Of a DNA stretch of 64,000 bases, positions 43,557-52,063 are shown piece by piece. The DNA is from Lachnospiraceae bacterium UBA7086 (GTDB lineage: Bacteria; Bacillota; Clostridia; Lachnospirales; Lachnospiraceae). Position 1 is the stretch's first letter, and each line of letters begins with the position of its first letter. Location: assembly GCA_002492525.1 (NCBI GenBank), contig DKZA01000036.1, forward strand, positions 28,914-92,913. Reading direction: 5' to 3'. The notes beneath the pieces are model-generated. The model searched no databases, was not told where the DNA came from, and saw only the letters and a program-made list of their open reading frames with translations. The position numbers were made by a program, and so were the translations under genes.

Positions 43557-44395
43557 TGAGTCGGGATACGAAGAGAAAAGTAAGTAAGTGGACGATGATC
43601 ATCTGCCTTTTACTGGTGGCATGTTTCTATATTTATCCGGTATTTTTGATGGTCATGAATTCCTTTAAGCCATTTGGCGAGATTATAGGCGATGTGCTGG
43701 CACTTCCTAAGAGCCTTGATCTTTCCAACTACACCTATGTGGTGGATAAGATGAAATACTTGCTGCTGTTTCGCAACAATGTAATTATCACCGCGATCGG
43801 TATTGCCGGTATTGTGGTATTTTCTTCCATGGCGGCGTATATCCTGGAAAGAAGAGAGGGAAGATACTGTAAGATTGCGCACACGATCATTATTACACCG
43901 ATGCTGATTCCCTTCCAGGCAATCATGATCACCCTGTTAAAATCCATGAATATATTCCATCTTTCCGGCAGTAAGATCGGATTGGGAATTCAGTACTGGG
44001 GATTTGGCATCCCGATGGCAACTTTTATCATCTATAATTTTATGAAGACTATCCCCAAGGAGCTTGACGAGAGCGCTACCATAGACGGAGCCTCTACCTT
44101 CCGTACCTTTGTATCCATCATTTTCCCGCTGTTAAAATCGGTGGTGGTCACCGTGATCGTGTTGGATGTGATGTGGATCTGGAACGATTTCTTACTGCCT
44201 CTGTTGATGGTCAACAGTAATAACGAGACCAAGACATTGGTGCTGGCGGCCTACACCTTTGTGGGACAGATGAATACCAAATGGAACTATGCATTGACTG
44301 CTATGGTACTGGCAATTGTGCCTTCCGTCATCGTGTTCATTCTGTTACAGAAGTATATCGTAGAAGGCGTTGTGGCCGGTGCGGTGAAAGGATAA
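43556..44395 (+). CDS. Sugar ABC transporter permease, MalG/UgpE type (locus 2)
   Basis: Second channel subunit, 279 residues, six helices. The EAA loop is LDESATIDGASTFRTFVSIIFPLLKS near residue 178 and the terminus VVAGAVKG is typical. AAGGAGG lies seven bases upstream. The binding-protein gene starts 82 bases downstream with its own ribosome-binding site. Confidence 0.93.
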   Translation: MSRDTKRKVSKWTMIICLLLVACFYIYPVFLMVMNSFKPFGEIIGDVLALPKSLDLSNYTYVVDKMKYLLLFRNNVIITAIGIAGIVVFSSMAAYILERREGRYCKIAHTIIITPMLIPFQAIMITLLKSMNIFHLSGSKIGLGIQYWGFGIPMATFIIYNFMKTIPKELDESATIDGASTFRTFVSIIFPLLKSVVVTVIVLDVMWIWNDFLLPLLMVNSNNETKTLVLAAYTFVGQMNTKWNYALTAMVLAIVPSVIVFILLQKYIVEGVVAGAVKG

Positions 44396-44477
44396 GGTTA
44401 TCGCAGGAGGCGGATGCTTCCTTGATAATATAGAAAATGGCACCCATACCATCATTTATGGGAGAAGGAGGATATAC

Positions 44478-45857
44478 ATGAAAAAGAAATTGCTCAGCGT
44501 ATTGTTATGTACGGCCATGATCACTACTGTTCTTGCAGGCTGTGGTTCTGGCAGCGATGCAGGAAGTGCACCGGCAGCAGAAGCACCTGCGGCAGAAGAA
44601 CCGGCAGCAGAGGCGCCTGCGGCAGAAGAACCGGCAGCAGAAGCGCCTGCGGCAGAGGCAGGTTCTTCCGAAGAGGCGGAGATTTATATGTTCATCTCTT
44701 CCCCTGAGTATGCAGATGCAATCAATACATTGATTGACGAGTACAAAAATGTAGCGCCGAACGTAACAATCAACTATGAGACAACACAGAACGACTATCC
44801 GACGCTTTTGAAAGCAAAGTTAAACTCCGGCGAAGTGCCTGATATTTTCTCTTCCACATCTGGTAAAGAGATTGATGTGTATAAAGAGTACTCGTTTGAC
44901 TTGAGCGGTCAAGCATTAGAGACAACCATGCAGCCCGCAGTGGCAAGCATGATGGCATCCCCGGAGGATGGTTCCGGTCTCTATGGTATTGCAATCAAAG
45001 GTAATTACTTTGGTATGATTTACAATAAGGCTATCTTTGAAGAGTGTGGGATTACAGAGTTCCCGCAGACAGTAAGTGACATGGAAGCAGCCTGCGAGAA
45101 GATTTCCGCAGCAGGTTACAAGCCTTTCACCACAGGATTCAATGAGTGGTGGGTATTCAAACATGTATGGCAGCACTTCCTGGATGCGGCAGCAGCTAAT
45201 GCAGGTATCAGCTCTGCAGAACTGGTAGCGAAGTTTGAAAAAGGCGAGGCAAAGGTTTCCGATTATCCGGAACTGTACAACAACTTCTTCAACTTCATTG
45301 ATCTGGTTGTAAAATATGGTGATGACAAACCGCTTGAGACAGCTCTCGACGGTGAATTATCCGCATTTGGTACTGGCAAGGCGGCTATGATCGTAGGACA
45401 GGGCGCATGGGTAGAGGCAGACTTACTGGCAATCGATCCTAACTTACAGATTGGTTTCAATGGCTATCCGGTAACGGATGATGCAGCACAGTGTCAGGTA
45501 ATTGCAGGTTCCGATCAGGCACTTCGTATCTCCGCAGACTCCGATGCATTACAGGCGACACTTGATTTCGTGAACTGGTGGTATACTTCCGATTACGGCA
45601 AGGCATGGTTCACAGATGTTGCCGGTGTGGTACCGCCTGTGGTATCTGATGTAGAGAGTACCTTTGAAGTTGTAAAACAGGGTGATGCCCTGAGTGCTTC
45701 CAAGGGAGCCGCTGATCTGTCCATCTGCTATTCCACAGACAGCTGGCATCAGACCTTCGGTGAGATCATGCAGTCTTATATCTCCGGCGCGGCAGATAAA
45801 GATGCATCCTGTGCACAGATTGAGCAGCAGTGGGCAGCCATTGACGGTGCAAACTAA
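44478..45857 (+). CDS. Sugar ABC transporter substrate-binding lipoprotein (locus 2)
   Basis: Family 1 solute-binding lipoprotein, 459 residues. The signal peptide ends in the lipobox VLAGC near residue 21. A low-complexity linker of repeated APAAEEPAAE follows (about 30-62), encoded by three 30-base DNA repeats. The mature domain starts AEIYMFISSPEYADAINTLIDEY and has EVPDIFSSTSGKE plus GIAIKGNYFGMIYNKAIFEE. AGAAGGAGGATATAC precedes the ATG. A terminator follows. The ligand is probably an alpha-xyloside or alpha-glucoside, judged from the YicI-like partner. Confidence 0.93.
   Translation: MKKKLLSVLLCTAMITTVLAGCGSGSDAGSAPAAEAPAAEEPAAEAPAAEEPAAEAPAAEAGSSEEAEIYMFISSPEYADAINTLIDEYKNVAPNVTINYETTQNDYPTLLKAKLNSGEVPDIFSSTSGKEIDVYKEYSFDLSGQALETTMQPAVASMMASPEDGSGLYGIAIKGNYFGMIYNKAIFEECGITEFPQTVSDMEAACEKISAAGYKPFTTGFNEWWVFKHVWQHFLDAAAANAGISSAELVAKFEKGEAKVSDYPELYNNFFNFIDLVVKYGDDKPLETALDGELSAFGTGKAAMIVGQGAWVEADLLAIDPNLQIGFNGYPVTDDAAQCQVIAGSDQALRISADSDALQATLDFVNWWYTSDYGKAWFTDVAGVVPPVVSDVESTFEVVKQGDALSASKGAADLSICYSTDSWHQTFGEIMQSYISGAADKDASCAQIEQQWAAIDGAN
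44571..44660 (+). repeat. Three 30-bp in-frame repeats in the binding-protein linker
   Basis: Units 44571-44600, 44601-44630 and 44631-44660 begin CCGGCAGCAGA and code for PAAEAPAAEE steps. Length changes by slippage would only alter the membrane-to-domain spacer. Confidence 0.9.
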
Positions 45858-45881
45858 ATGATGATATATTGATGTAGAGAA

Positions 45882-45941
45882 AGGCTGCTATCTTATTGAG
45901 CCCCTCAGAGAGAGTGGTGAAGAAGATGGCAGCCTTTTTTT
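45882..45941 (+). terminator. Intrinsic terminator after binding-protein gene
   Basis: Thirteen-pair stem AGGCTGCTATCTT/AAGATGGCAGCCT (one G-T pair) with a 28-base loop, followed by seven T residues. Confidence 0.9.
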
Positions 45942-46002
45942 AGAGGCTCTTAAGAAGTCAATCATTGACCGGGCTGGATATTATTGTCAGTATGCCGACC
46001 AC

Positions 46003-46152
46003 GGGAGATAGAAAATTCTTAAAGAGGCCCTAGAACTTGTTTAAATCCTTCGGATTAAAACGGCCAGCACTTAGCGAGGTTTCTCACGAGCTTAGTGACT
46101 GTTGCGCTGTGAAAGGAGCGAAAGCGTGCCGATGGAGAAATTTCTATCTCCC
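46003..46152. repeat. Palindromic dispersed element R1, copy 2
   Basis: Same core as 5788-5947: end arms GGGAGATAGAAAATTC and GAAATTTCTATCTCCC (one mismatch), the GAGGCCCTAGAACTTG block, the AATCC-TTC-GGATT hairpin and the GAAAGGAGCGA block. The central GAGTTGC hairpin is absent and replaced by a short GAGGTTTCTC. The outermost bases differ from copy 1 but again pair with each other. It lies in the 382-base gap between the binding-protein terminator and the YicI-like gene. Confidence 0.75.
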
Positions 46153-46239
46153 TTAGCACTGCTGTCAAAACTGACAAATATGTTACAAAAAAGTGACTTA
46201 TATAGTCAATCATATTTTGCAAAAAAAGGAGGAAATCAT

Positions 46240-48552
46240 ATGAAATTTACAGAAGGCTACTGGCTGCGCAGTGAGCGGGTCACGGCTTCCTATGCTTCCC
46301 AGGGGTTTTATGCATCAAAGACGGAACGGGGGATGCGTATTGTGGCACCCGAACGTAAAATACTGAATCGCTGGGATGCCCAGAATATTTCTACCATCAC
46401 CATTGATTTTATTGCTTTTGCCGAGAATAATATTCTGGTGAAAGCGAGACATTATGAAGCTTATGAAGATGCGGAAGCCAGATATGACTTAACTGGTCAA
46501 GACGTTCCTTTTGCGGTACAGATTACAGAAGACGAGGCCGTGATGACAAGCGGTGCTGTGACGGTGCGGTTTGACAGACGGGAGGGAACATATTGCTTCG
46601 AGGCGGCGGGCAAAGTGGTTACGGGATGCGGTTTCCGCAACCTTGGCTATATCCGTTATGATAAGCAGCCAAGCACCATGTTTCCGCAGGAAAACTATCT
46701 TTCCGAGCGTCACACGCCCTATATGGTGACAGAACTCTCCTTAAAGGCAGGGGAGCGGGTTTACGGTCTGGGCGAACAGTTCACGTCCTTCACCAAAAAC
46801 GGACAGGTGGTGGAAATGTGGAACGAGGATGGCGGCACATCCTCTCAGGTGGCTTACAAGACGGTGCCCTTTTATATGACCAGCGAAGGATATGGCATTT
46901 TTGTGGATCACAGTACCCCGGTTTCTTTCGAGGTGGCCAGCGAGAAGGTGGAATATGTAGGATTTTCCGTGCCCGGTGAGGAACTGCGTTATCACTTTAT
47001 TTATGGGCCAACACCCAAGGAAGTACTAGTCAGATATACGGATATGACAGGGAAACCGGCTTTGCCGCCGGCCTGGTCATTTGGATTGTGGCTGACCACA
47101 TCCTTTACCACGGATTATGATGAGAAGACCACCAGTTCCTTTATTGACGGGATGGCTGAGCGCGATATTCCTCTTCGGGTATTTCACTTTGACAGCTACT
47201 GGATGAAGGCACTTCACTGGTGTGATTATGAGTGGGACGATCAGACATTTTCCGATGTGAGAGCCATGCTGAAGCGTTATAAAGAGGAAAAGGGCTTGAA
47301 AATCTGTGTCTGGATCAATCCGTATATTGCCCAGGGGACGCCTTTCTTTAAAGAGGGTATGGAAAAGGGATATTTTGTGATGCGTAAGGATGGCAGAGGC
47401 GCTAAACAGGTGGATTTCTGGAACCCGGGAATCGCGTTGGTGGACTTTACCAATCCGGATGCGAAAGAGTGGTATATCGGGAAACTGCGTACCCTTGTGG
47501 ATATGGGGGTGGACTGCTTTAAGACTGATTTTGGTGAGCGGATCCCTATTGATGTGACATATCACAATGGGGCGGATCCTCTCAGTATGCATAATTATTA
47601 TACGTACCTTTATAATAAAGCCGTATTTGAGATGTTAAAAGAGGTGAAAGGGGAAGAAGAGGCAGTACTCTTTGCCAGGAGCGCTACCGCAGGCTGTCAG
47701 CAGTTCCCGGTACACTGGGGCGGAGACTGTTCTGCTTCCTATCCTTCCATGGCGGAGACACTGCGGGGCGGTTTAAGCTTTGCCATGAGTGGATTTTCCT
47801 TCTGGAGTCATGATATCTCCGGATTTGAGAAAACGGCCTCACCGGACATCTATAAGAGATGGTTACAGTTTGGTATCTTTTCTTCCCACAGCAGGCTGCA
47901 TGGCTCCCAGAGCTATCGTGTGCCCTGGCTGTTTGACGAGGAGGCCTGTGATGTAGTGAGGTACTTTGTCAATCTCAAATGCCGGTTGATGCCTTATCTG
48001 TACGGACAGGCGGTGTACGCCCATGAGACTGGTATTCCCATGATGCGTCCTATGGTTTTGGAATTCCCAGATCAAATGGGTGTAAAGGATCTGGATATGC
48101 AGTATATGCTGGGAGATTCCGTTCTGGTGGCGCCGATTTTCAGAGAGGACGGTGTGGGAGAATATTATCTGCCGGAGGGGCAGTGGACGCACCTGATCAG
48201 CGGAGAGGTAAGAGAAGGCGGCAAATGGTACCGCGAGACCTATGATTATTTCTCATTGCCGGTATTTGTAAGAGATAACACACTGCTTGCCATGGGCAGC
48301 AATGAGAAGCTGCCGGATTACGATTATACGAAAGACCTGGAACTGCATCTGTATGCGCTTTCTGATGGTGCAGAGACGGTCTGCAGGATTCCGGATTTAT
48401 CTGGTAAAATCGTGATGACGGCCAAAGCAGTCCGCAGAGGGGATACCGTTATTTTTGAGACTGACCGCCCGGAGAAAAAGCCGGTATTGGTAATTCATGG
48501 TATGCCGGAAGTTACCAGGGTGGAAGGCGATGTGAAGGTGGAACGGAAGTAA
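46240..48552 (+). CDS. yicI: GH31 alpha-xylosidase, YicI type (locus 2)
   Basis: Intracellular alpha-xylosidase that removes alpha-xylose from isoprimeverose and xyloglucan fragments. The 770 residues match YicI in layout and length. The nucleophile is Asp430 in VDCFKTDFGERIPIDV, close to the E. coli YicI active-site text, and the acid/base region is HWGGDCSASYPSM near residue 495. Earlier, VYGLGEQFTSFTKNGQ belongs to the N-terminal domain. ATG 46240 follows AAAGGAGGAAATC; the longer frame from 46102 runs into repeat R1. It closes sugar locus 2. Confidence 0.93.
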   Translation: MKFTEGYWLRSERVTASYASQGFYASKTERGMRIVAPERKILNRWDAQNISTITIDFIAFAENNILVKARHYEAYEDAEARYDLTGQDVPFAVQITEDEAVMTSGAVTVRFDRREGTYCFEAAGKVVTGCGFRNLGYIRYDKQPSTMFPQENYLSERHTPYMVTELSLKAGERVYGLGEQFTSFTKNGQVVEMWNEDGGTSSQVAYKTVPFYMTSEGYGIFVDHSTPVSFEVASEKVEYVGFSVPGEELRYHFIYGPTPKEVLVRYTDMTGKPALPPAWSFGLWLTTSFTTDYDEKTTSSFIDGMAERDIPLRVFHFDSYWMKALHWCDYEWDDQTFSDVRAMLKRYKEEKGLKICVWINPYIAQGTPFFKEGMEKGYFVMRKDGRGAKQVDFWNPGIALVDFTNPDAKEWYIGKLRTLVDMGVDCFKTDFGERIPIDVTYHNGADPLSMHNYYTYLYNKAVFEMLKEVKGEEEAVLFARSATAGCQQFPVHWGGDCSASYPSMAETLRGGLSFAMSGFSFWSHDISGFEKTASPDIYKRWLQFGIFSSHSRLHGSQSYRVPWLFDEEACDVVRYFVNLKCRLMPYLYGQAVYAHETGIPMMRPMVLEFPDQMGVKDLDMQYMLGDSVLVAPIFREDGVGEYYLPEGQWTHLISGEVREGGKWYRETYDYFSLPVFVRDNTLLAMGSNEKLPDYDYTKDLELHLYALSDGAETVCRIPDLSGKIVMTAKAVRRGDTVIFETDRPEKKPVLVIHGMPEVTRVEGDVKVERK

Positions 48553-48588
48553 GCGGTTATTTGACAGCAAAGACAGTATATTACAAAG

Positions 48589-48614
48589 AAGCGGGTGCTC
48601 TGGCACCCGCTTTT
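48589..48614. terminator. Bidirectional terminator between yicI-like gene and asnA
   Basis: Ten-pair stem AAGCGGGTGC/GCACCCGCTT with loop TCTG. T residues follow on the plus side and the mirrored side ends in CTTTGT. Confidence 0.85.
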
Positions 48615-48616
48615 GA

Positions 48617-49627
48617 CTATAAAAGTTGTATCCCATTCTTCTTGGCTTCTGCCACGATTTCAGCCGGCCAGAGCGAACACTGTACTTCGCCGATGTGGGC
48701 TTTGCGCAGGAAAAACATACAGATTCTGGACTGCCCGATGCCGCCGCCGATGGTGAAAGGAAGCGTTTCGTCCAGGATGGCTTTCTGGAAGGGAAGCTTT
48801 GCCCGTTCCGGACAGCCGGCCTTATCAAGCTGGGAAAGGAGTGCGTCCTTATCGACCCGGATGCCCATAGAAGATAATTCCAGAGCAATGTCAAGTACCG
48901 GATAGTAGACCAGAATATCCGCATTGAGAGCCCAGTCATCATAGTCCGGCGCACGGCCGTCGTGTTTGACGCCGGAGGCCAACAGATCGCCGATTTGCAT
49001 CAGACAAACGGCGCCTTTTTCTTTGGTTATGTAATATTCCCGCTCCTTTGGTGTTTTGTCCGGATAAAGGTCTTCCAGTTCCTGGGTGGTGATAAAGAAG
49101 ATATCATGGGGCAGGATTTCGTTGATGTAATCATACTGGATGGCCATGTATTTCTCCGTTTTCCGAAGAACCTTATAGACATTCTTTACGGTATCCTGCA
49201 GATATGCCAGACAGCGTTCCTCACGGGAAATGATTTTTTCCCAGTCCCACTGATCCACATAAATAGAATGAATATTGTCCGTGATCTCATCTCTGCGGAC
49301 GGCACTCATATCCGTGTAGAGTCCTTCTCCGTGCGAAAAACCATACTCATCCAGGGCCATACGCTTCCATTTGGCTAAGGAGTGCACGATTTCTGCCGGA
49401 GCGTCATCCTGTTCTTTGATGCCAAAAGAAACAGGGCGTTCCACGCCGTTTAGGTTGTCGTTTAAGCCGGACGCCGGGTCAACAAACAGGGGTGCTGAGA
49501 CTCTCAGTAAATGAAGTTTCTCTGCCAGAAGATTTTGGAAAAAGTCTTTCACCGTCTTAATGGCCACCTGGGTGTCGTAGAGATTTAAGGCGGATTTGTA
49601 ATCTTTGGGAATAAGTAAATGTTCCAT
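48617..49627 (-). CDS. asnA: Aspartate-ammonia ligase (asparagine synthetase A)
   Basis: ATP-dependent formation of asparagine from aspartate and ammonia by a class II aminoacyl-tRNA-synthetase-like enzyme. The 336 residues start MEHLLIPKDYKSALNLYDTQVAIKTVK. The AsnA landmarks are VSAPLFVDPASGLNDNLNGVERPV, SLAKWKRMALDEYGF, YVDQWDWEKII and the C-terminal LPFTIGGGIGQSRICMFFL. AGCGAGGTTATCT precedes the start on the minus strand. No T-box or other leader motif was recognised. It is a single gene with its own promoter. Confidence 0.96.
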   Translation of the reverse strand: MEHLLIPKDYKSALNLYDTQVAIKTVKDFFQNLLAEKLHLLRVSAPLFVDPASGLNDNLNGVERPVSFGIKEQDDAPAEIVHSLAKWKRMALDEYGFSHGEGLYTDMSAVRRDEITDNIHSIYVDQWDWEKIISREERCLAYLQDTVKNVYKVLRKTEKYMAIQYDYINEILPHDIFFITTQELEDLYPDKTPKEREYYITKEKGAVCLMQIGDLLASGVKHDGRAPDYDDWALNADILVYYPVLDIALELSSMGIRVDKDALLSQLDKAGCPERAKLPFQKAILDETLPFTIGGGIGQSRICMFFLRKAHIGEVQCSLWPAEIVAEAKKNGIQLL

Positions 49628-49740
49628 AGATAACCTCGCTTTGTATGCAGATATAATACCTGCTTTTTAAATTCTATTTAACCGCTTTTTGGAGAAGAAA
49701 GCAAGAAAAAAATTGTGGATGTTCAATTTATGAAAAATTC

Positions 49741-50012
49741 TTGCATAGTATCTTATGTTTGTCTTATAATAAATATTAAGTTGACAGATTTCTATTCTGT
49801 CTTTGGAGAACTATCTCCATCTTTTATTGATTCTTTCCGATGGTCGGAAATAATCCCGTAACTATTGTTATTTGGCTGAGTCATGAGTTCGTTTGATGTG
49901 TTATGGTGTGACTGTTCTTTGCTAGTCTGTTTTCTTCTGGATGATTGGCCGGATTTTTACCTGATACCTTCAAGATTTCCTTGTATTCAGTCAGAAAAAA
50001 CTGTATAATGGA
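49741..50012 (+). promoter_or_regulatory. Promoter and structured leader of the decayed Rpn copy
   Basis: TTGCAT (49741-49746) and TATAAT (49765-49770) are 18 bases apart, as before the intact Rpn gene. GACAGA (49783-49788) pairs with TCTGTC (49796-49801) over a seven-base loop. TTTCCG (49834-49839) pairs with CGGAAA (49845-49850), followed by the identical TAATCCCGTA. An extra GGAGA/TCTCC hairpin and about 80 added bases distinguish it from copy 1. This accounts for most of the 394-base gap after asnA. Confidence 0.65.
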
Positions 50013-50021
50013 GGAAAATCT

Positions 50022-50485
50022 ATGACAAATCGAAATGAGAGAAAATGGTACAGGCATGGAAACTGGCGGAGGAGAATCTGGTTTAACCGGAAATATAAGG
50101 ATGTCCTTTTCAGACGTCTTTTCCGGGAAAAACAGGACCTGTTGGAGCTTTACAATGCTTTAAATGGCAGTACCTATGAGAATCCCAACATGCTCTCACA
50201 GATATATTGTTGGCGGAGAGAGGAGTGGTGATGCATATGCTCTTAACGGAATATGATGAGAAGAAACATCTGAAGAATACCTTTCGGGAGGGCCGGGAAG
50301 AAGGAGAGAGAATAGGACGGGAAAGGGGCCGGCAGGAGAAACTGAAGGAACTGGTGCAAAAGAAACTGGCCAAAGGAAAGAATGTTTTGGAAATTTCAGA
50401 GGAACTTGAGGAAGAGATATCAGTGATTGAAGAGATGGTTTCCAGCTTGACAGCGGATTATCATACCTGTCATCATAATCTGTAA
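50022..50485 (+). pseudogene. Rpn-family gene with internal deletion and frameshift
   Basis: The first 55 codons (YKDVLFRRLFREKQDLLELYNAL, GSTYENP) match the intact gene at 6828. The sequence then jumps, near 50185-50195, to the part coding for the C-terminal region (LLTEYDEKKHLKNTF and the charged tail), in another frame. About 520 bases, including the whole nuclease core, are missing, so the product cannot be active. Both pieces are otherwise well preserved, and the upstream leader is kept, so decay is recent. Separate expression of the C-terminal piece from an internal ATG near 50231 is conceivable. Confidence 0.85.
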
Positions 50486-50538
50486 TCAGGCAGTGCGGGA
50501 GCGTATAGCAACAGACTATACGCTCTTTTCAGTTTAAA

Positions 50539-50550
50539 GAACAAATGTTC
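50539..50550. promoter_or_regulatory. LexA (SOS) box 1
   Basis: GAACAAATGTTC is a perfect GAAC-N4-GTTC palindrome, the Firmicutes LexA/DinR operator core. It sits ten bases upstream of the -35 box of the radical-SAM operon. Confidence 0.75.
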
Positions 50551-50559
50551 TGAATGGTA

Positions 50560-50588
50560 TTGCAATAAAACCAGGAAAGTGATATGAT
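50560..50588 (+). promoter_or_regulatory. Promoter of the radical-SAM repair operon
   Basis: TTGCAA (50560-50565) and TATGAT (50583-50588) are 17 bases apart, with LexA-box-like palindromes on either side. Confidence 0.65.
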
Positions 50589-50596
50589 GATAAAGC

Positions 50597-50608
50597 AAAC
50601 ATATGTTC
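50597..50608. promoter_or_regulatory. LexA (SOS) box 2
   Basis: AAACATATGTTC differs by one base from GAAC-N4-GTTC and lies at the likely transcription start, where a repressor would block initiation. Confidence 0.6.
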
Positions 50609-50662
50609 TGTTCTCTGAAAAACAGAGGATGAATAAACAGACACTTCACGGATACAGGGAGT

Positions 50663-51988
50663 ATGGTTATAGCAATGGAAGTCAGAATTTCACCGCAGAT
50701 GTCGGTTATGGATAAACTGAAAATATTGGGGGCGGCAGCAAGGTATGATGTGTCCTGCAGTTCCAGCGGTTCTTCCAGAAAGAACGACGGACAGGGTATC
50801 GGGAATACGGTGGCAGCCGGGCTGTGTCACAGCTTTGCAGCGGATGGCAGGTGTGTGTCTCTTTTAAAAATTTTATTTACCAATGAGTGCATCTATGACT
50901 GCCGTTACTGTATCAATCGATGTTCCAATGATGTGCCGAGGGCATCTTTTACACCGGACGAAGTATGTGAACTGACGATGGAGTTTTACAGGCGCAATTA
51001 TATAGAAGGGTTATTTTTGAGTTCCGGTATCCTTTACAGCCCTAATTATACCATGGAACTAATCTGCGAGACCGTGCATAAACTGCGCACAGTACATCGT
51101 TTTCAGGGATATATTCATGTGAAGGCAATCCCGGGGGCAGACCCGCTTTTGATACAGCGGGCCGGATATCTGGCGGATCGTATGAGTGTCAATCTGGAGA
51201 TGGCTACTGCTGAGGGGCTTAAGGCGATGGCACCCAATAAACACCGCAAGAATATTTTAAAGCCTATGCGCCAGATTCAGAACGGTATCACGGAAAATAA
51301 AAATGAACTCACTTTATATAAACATGCGCCGCATTTTTGTGAAGCAGGACAGTCCACGCAGATGGTGATCGGGGCTTTGCCGGAAAGTGATTACCAGATC
51401 ATGTCGGTGGCGGAGAATCTTTATGATAAATTTTCCTTAAAAAGAGTATATTACTCGGCTTTCGTAAATGTAAATGAGGATAAAGACCTGCCGGCGCTGG
51501 CAGGAGGACCGCCGCTTCTTCGGGAGCACAGATTGTATCAGGCAGACTGGCTGCTGCGGTTTTATGATTTTAAGGTGGACGAACTGTTGACGGTGGACAG
51601 ACCAAACTTTAACACAGCCATTGATCCGAAGGCGGATTGGGCAGTGCGGCATCTGGAGCTGTTTCCGGTGGAGATTAATCGGGCGGATTACCGGCTTCTT
51701 CTGCGGATTCCGGGGGTGGGTGTCAAGAGTGCCAGAAGAATCGTCAGTGCCAGAAGATTCGGCAGTCTTACGTTTGAGGATTTAAAGAAGATAGGGGTGG
51801 TCTTAAAGCGGGCTTTGTATTTTATTACCTGTAACGGCAGGATGATGTATCCTACGAAGATAGAAGAAAATTATATTGTACGCAACCTGACTTACCAGAA
51901 TCAGATGGGCAGGGGCGAAAAGCTTCCTTTTATGACAGATGGAACCATATATCAGCAGTTGTCTTTATTCCCGCGAGCAACGAGCTAA
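50663..51988 (+). CDS. Putative DNA modification/repair radical SAM protein
   Basis: Radical SAM enzyme of the family named putative DNA modification/repair radical SAM protein (TIGR03916). The cluster-binding motif CIYDCRYC is CX3CX2C near residue 76. The N-terminal MDKLKILGAAARYDVSCSSSGSS is family-typical. The C-terminus holds a helix-hairpin-helix DNA-binding element, LLRIPGVGVKSARRIVSARR, near residues 355-375. The start is uncertain: ATG 50663, 50675 and 50699 are in frame and none has ideal spacing from GGGAG. LexA boxes upstream suggest DNA-damage induction. The next gene is its usual partner. The reaction is not known. Confidence 0.88.
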   Translation: MVIAMEVRISPQMSVMDKLKILGAAARYDVSCSSSGSSRKNDGQGIGNTVAAGLCHSFAADGRCVSLLKILFTNECIYDCRYCINRCSNDVPRASFTPDEVCELTMEFYRRNYIEGLFLSSGILYSPNYTMELICETVHKLRTVHRFQGYIHVKAIPGADPLLIQRAGYLADRMSVNLEMATAEGLKAMAPNKHRKNILKPMRQIQNGITENKNELTLYKHAPHFCEAGQSTQMVIGALPESDYQIMSVAENLYDKFSLKRVYYSAFVNVNEDKDLPALAGGPPLLREHRLYQADWLLRFYDFKVDELLTVDRPNFNTAIDPKADWAVRHLELFPVEINRADYRLLLRIPGVGVKSARRIVSARRFGSLTFEDLKKIGVVLKRALYFITCNGRMMYPTKIEENYIVRNLTYQNQMGRGEKLPFMTDGTIYQQLSLFPRATS

Positions 51989-52063
51989 GCGGACATGCTG
52001 ACGGCGGGATCTTTGACTTTCATGAGACACTGACATGTTTGGGAAAGGACAATATATTACTAT

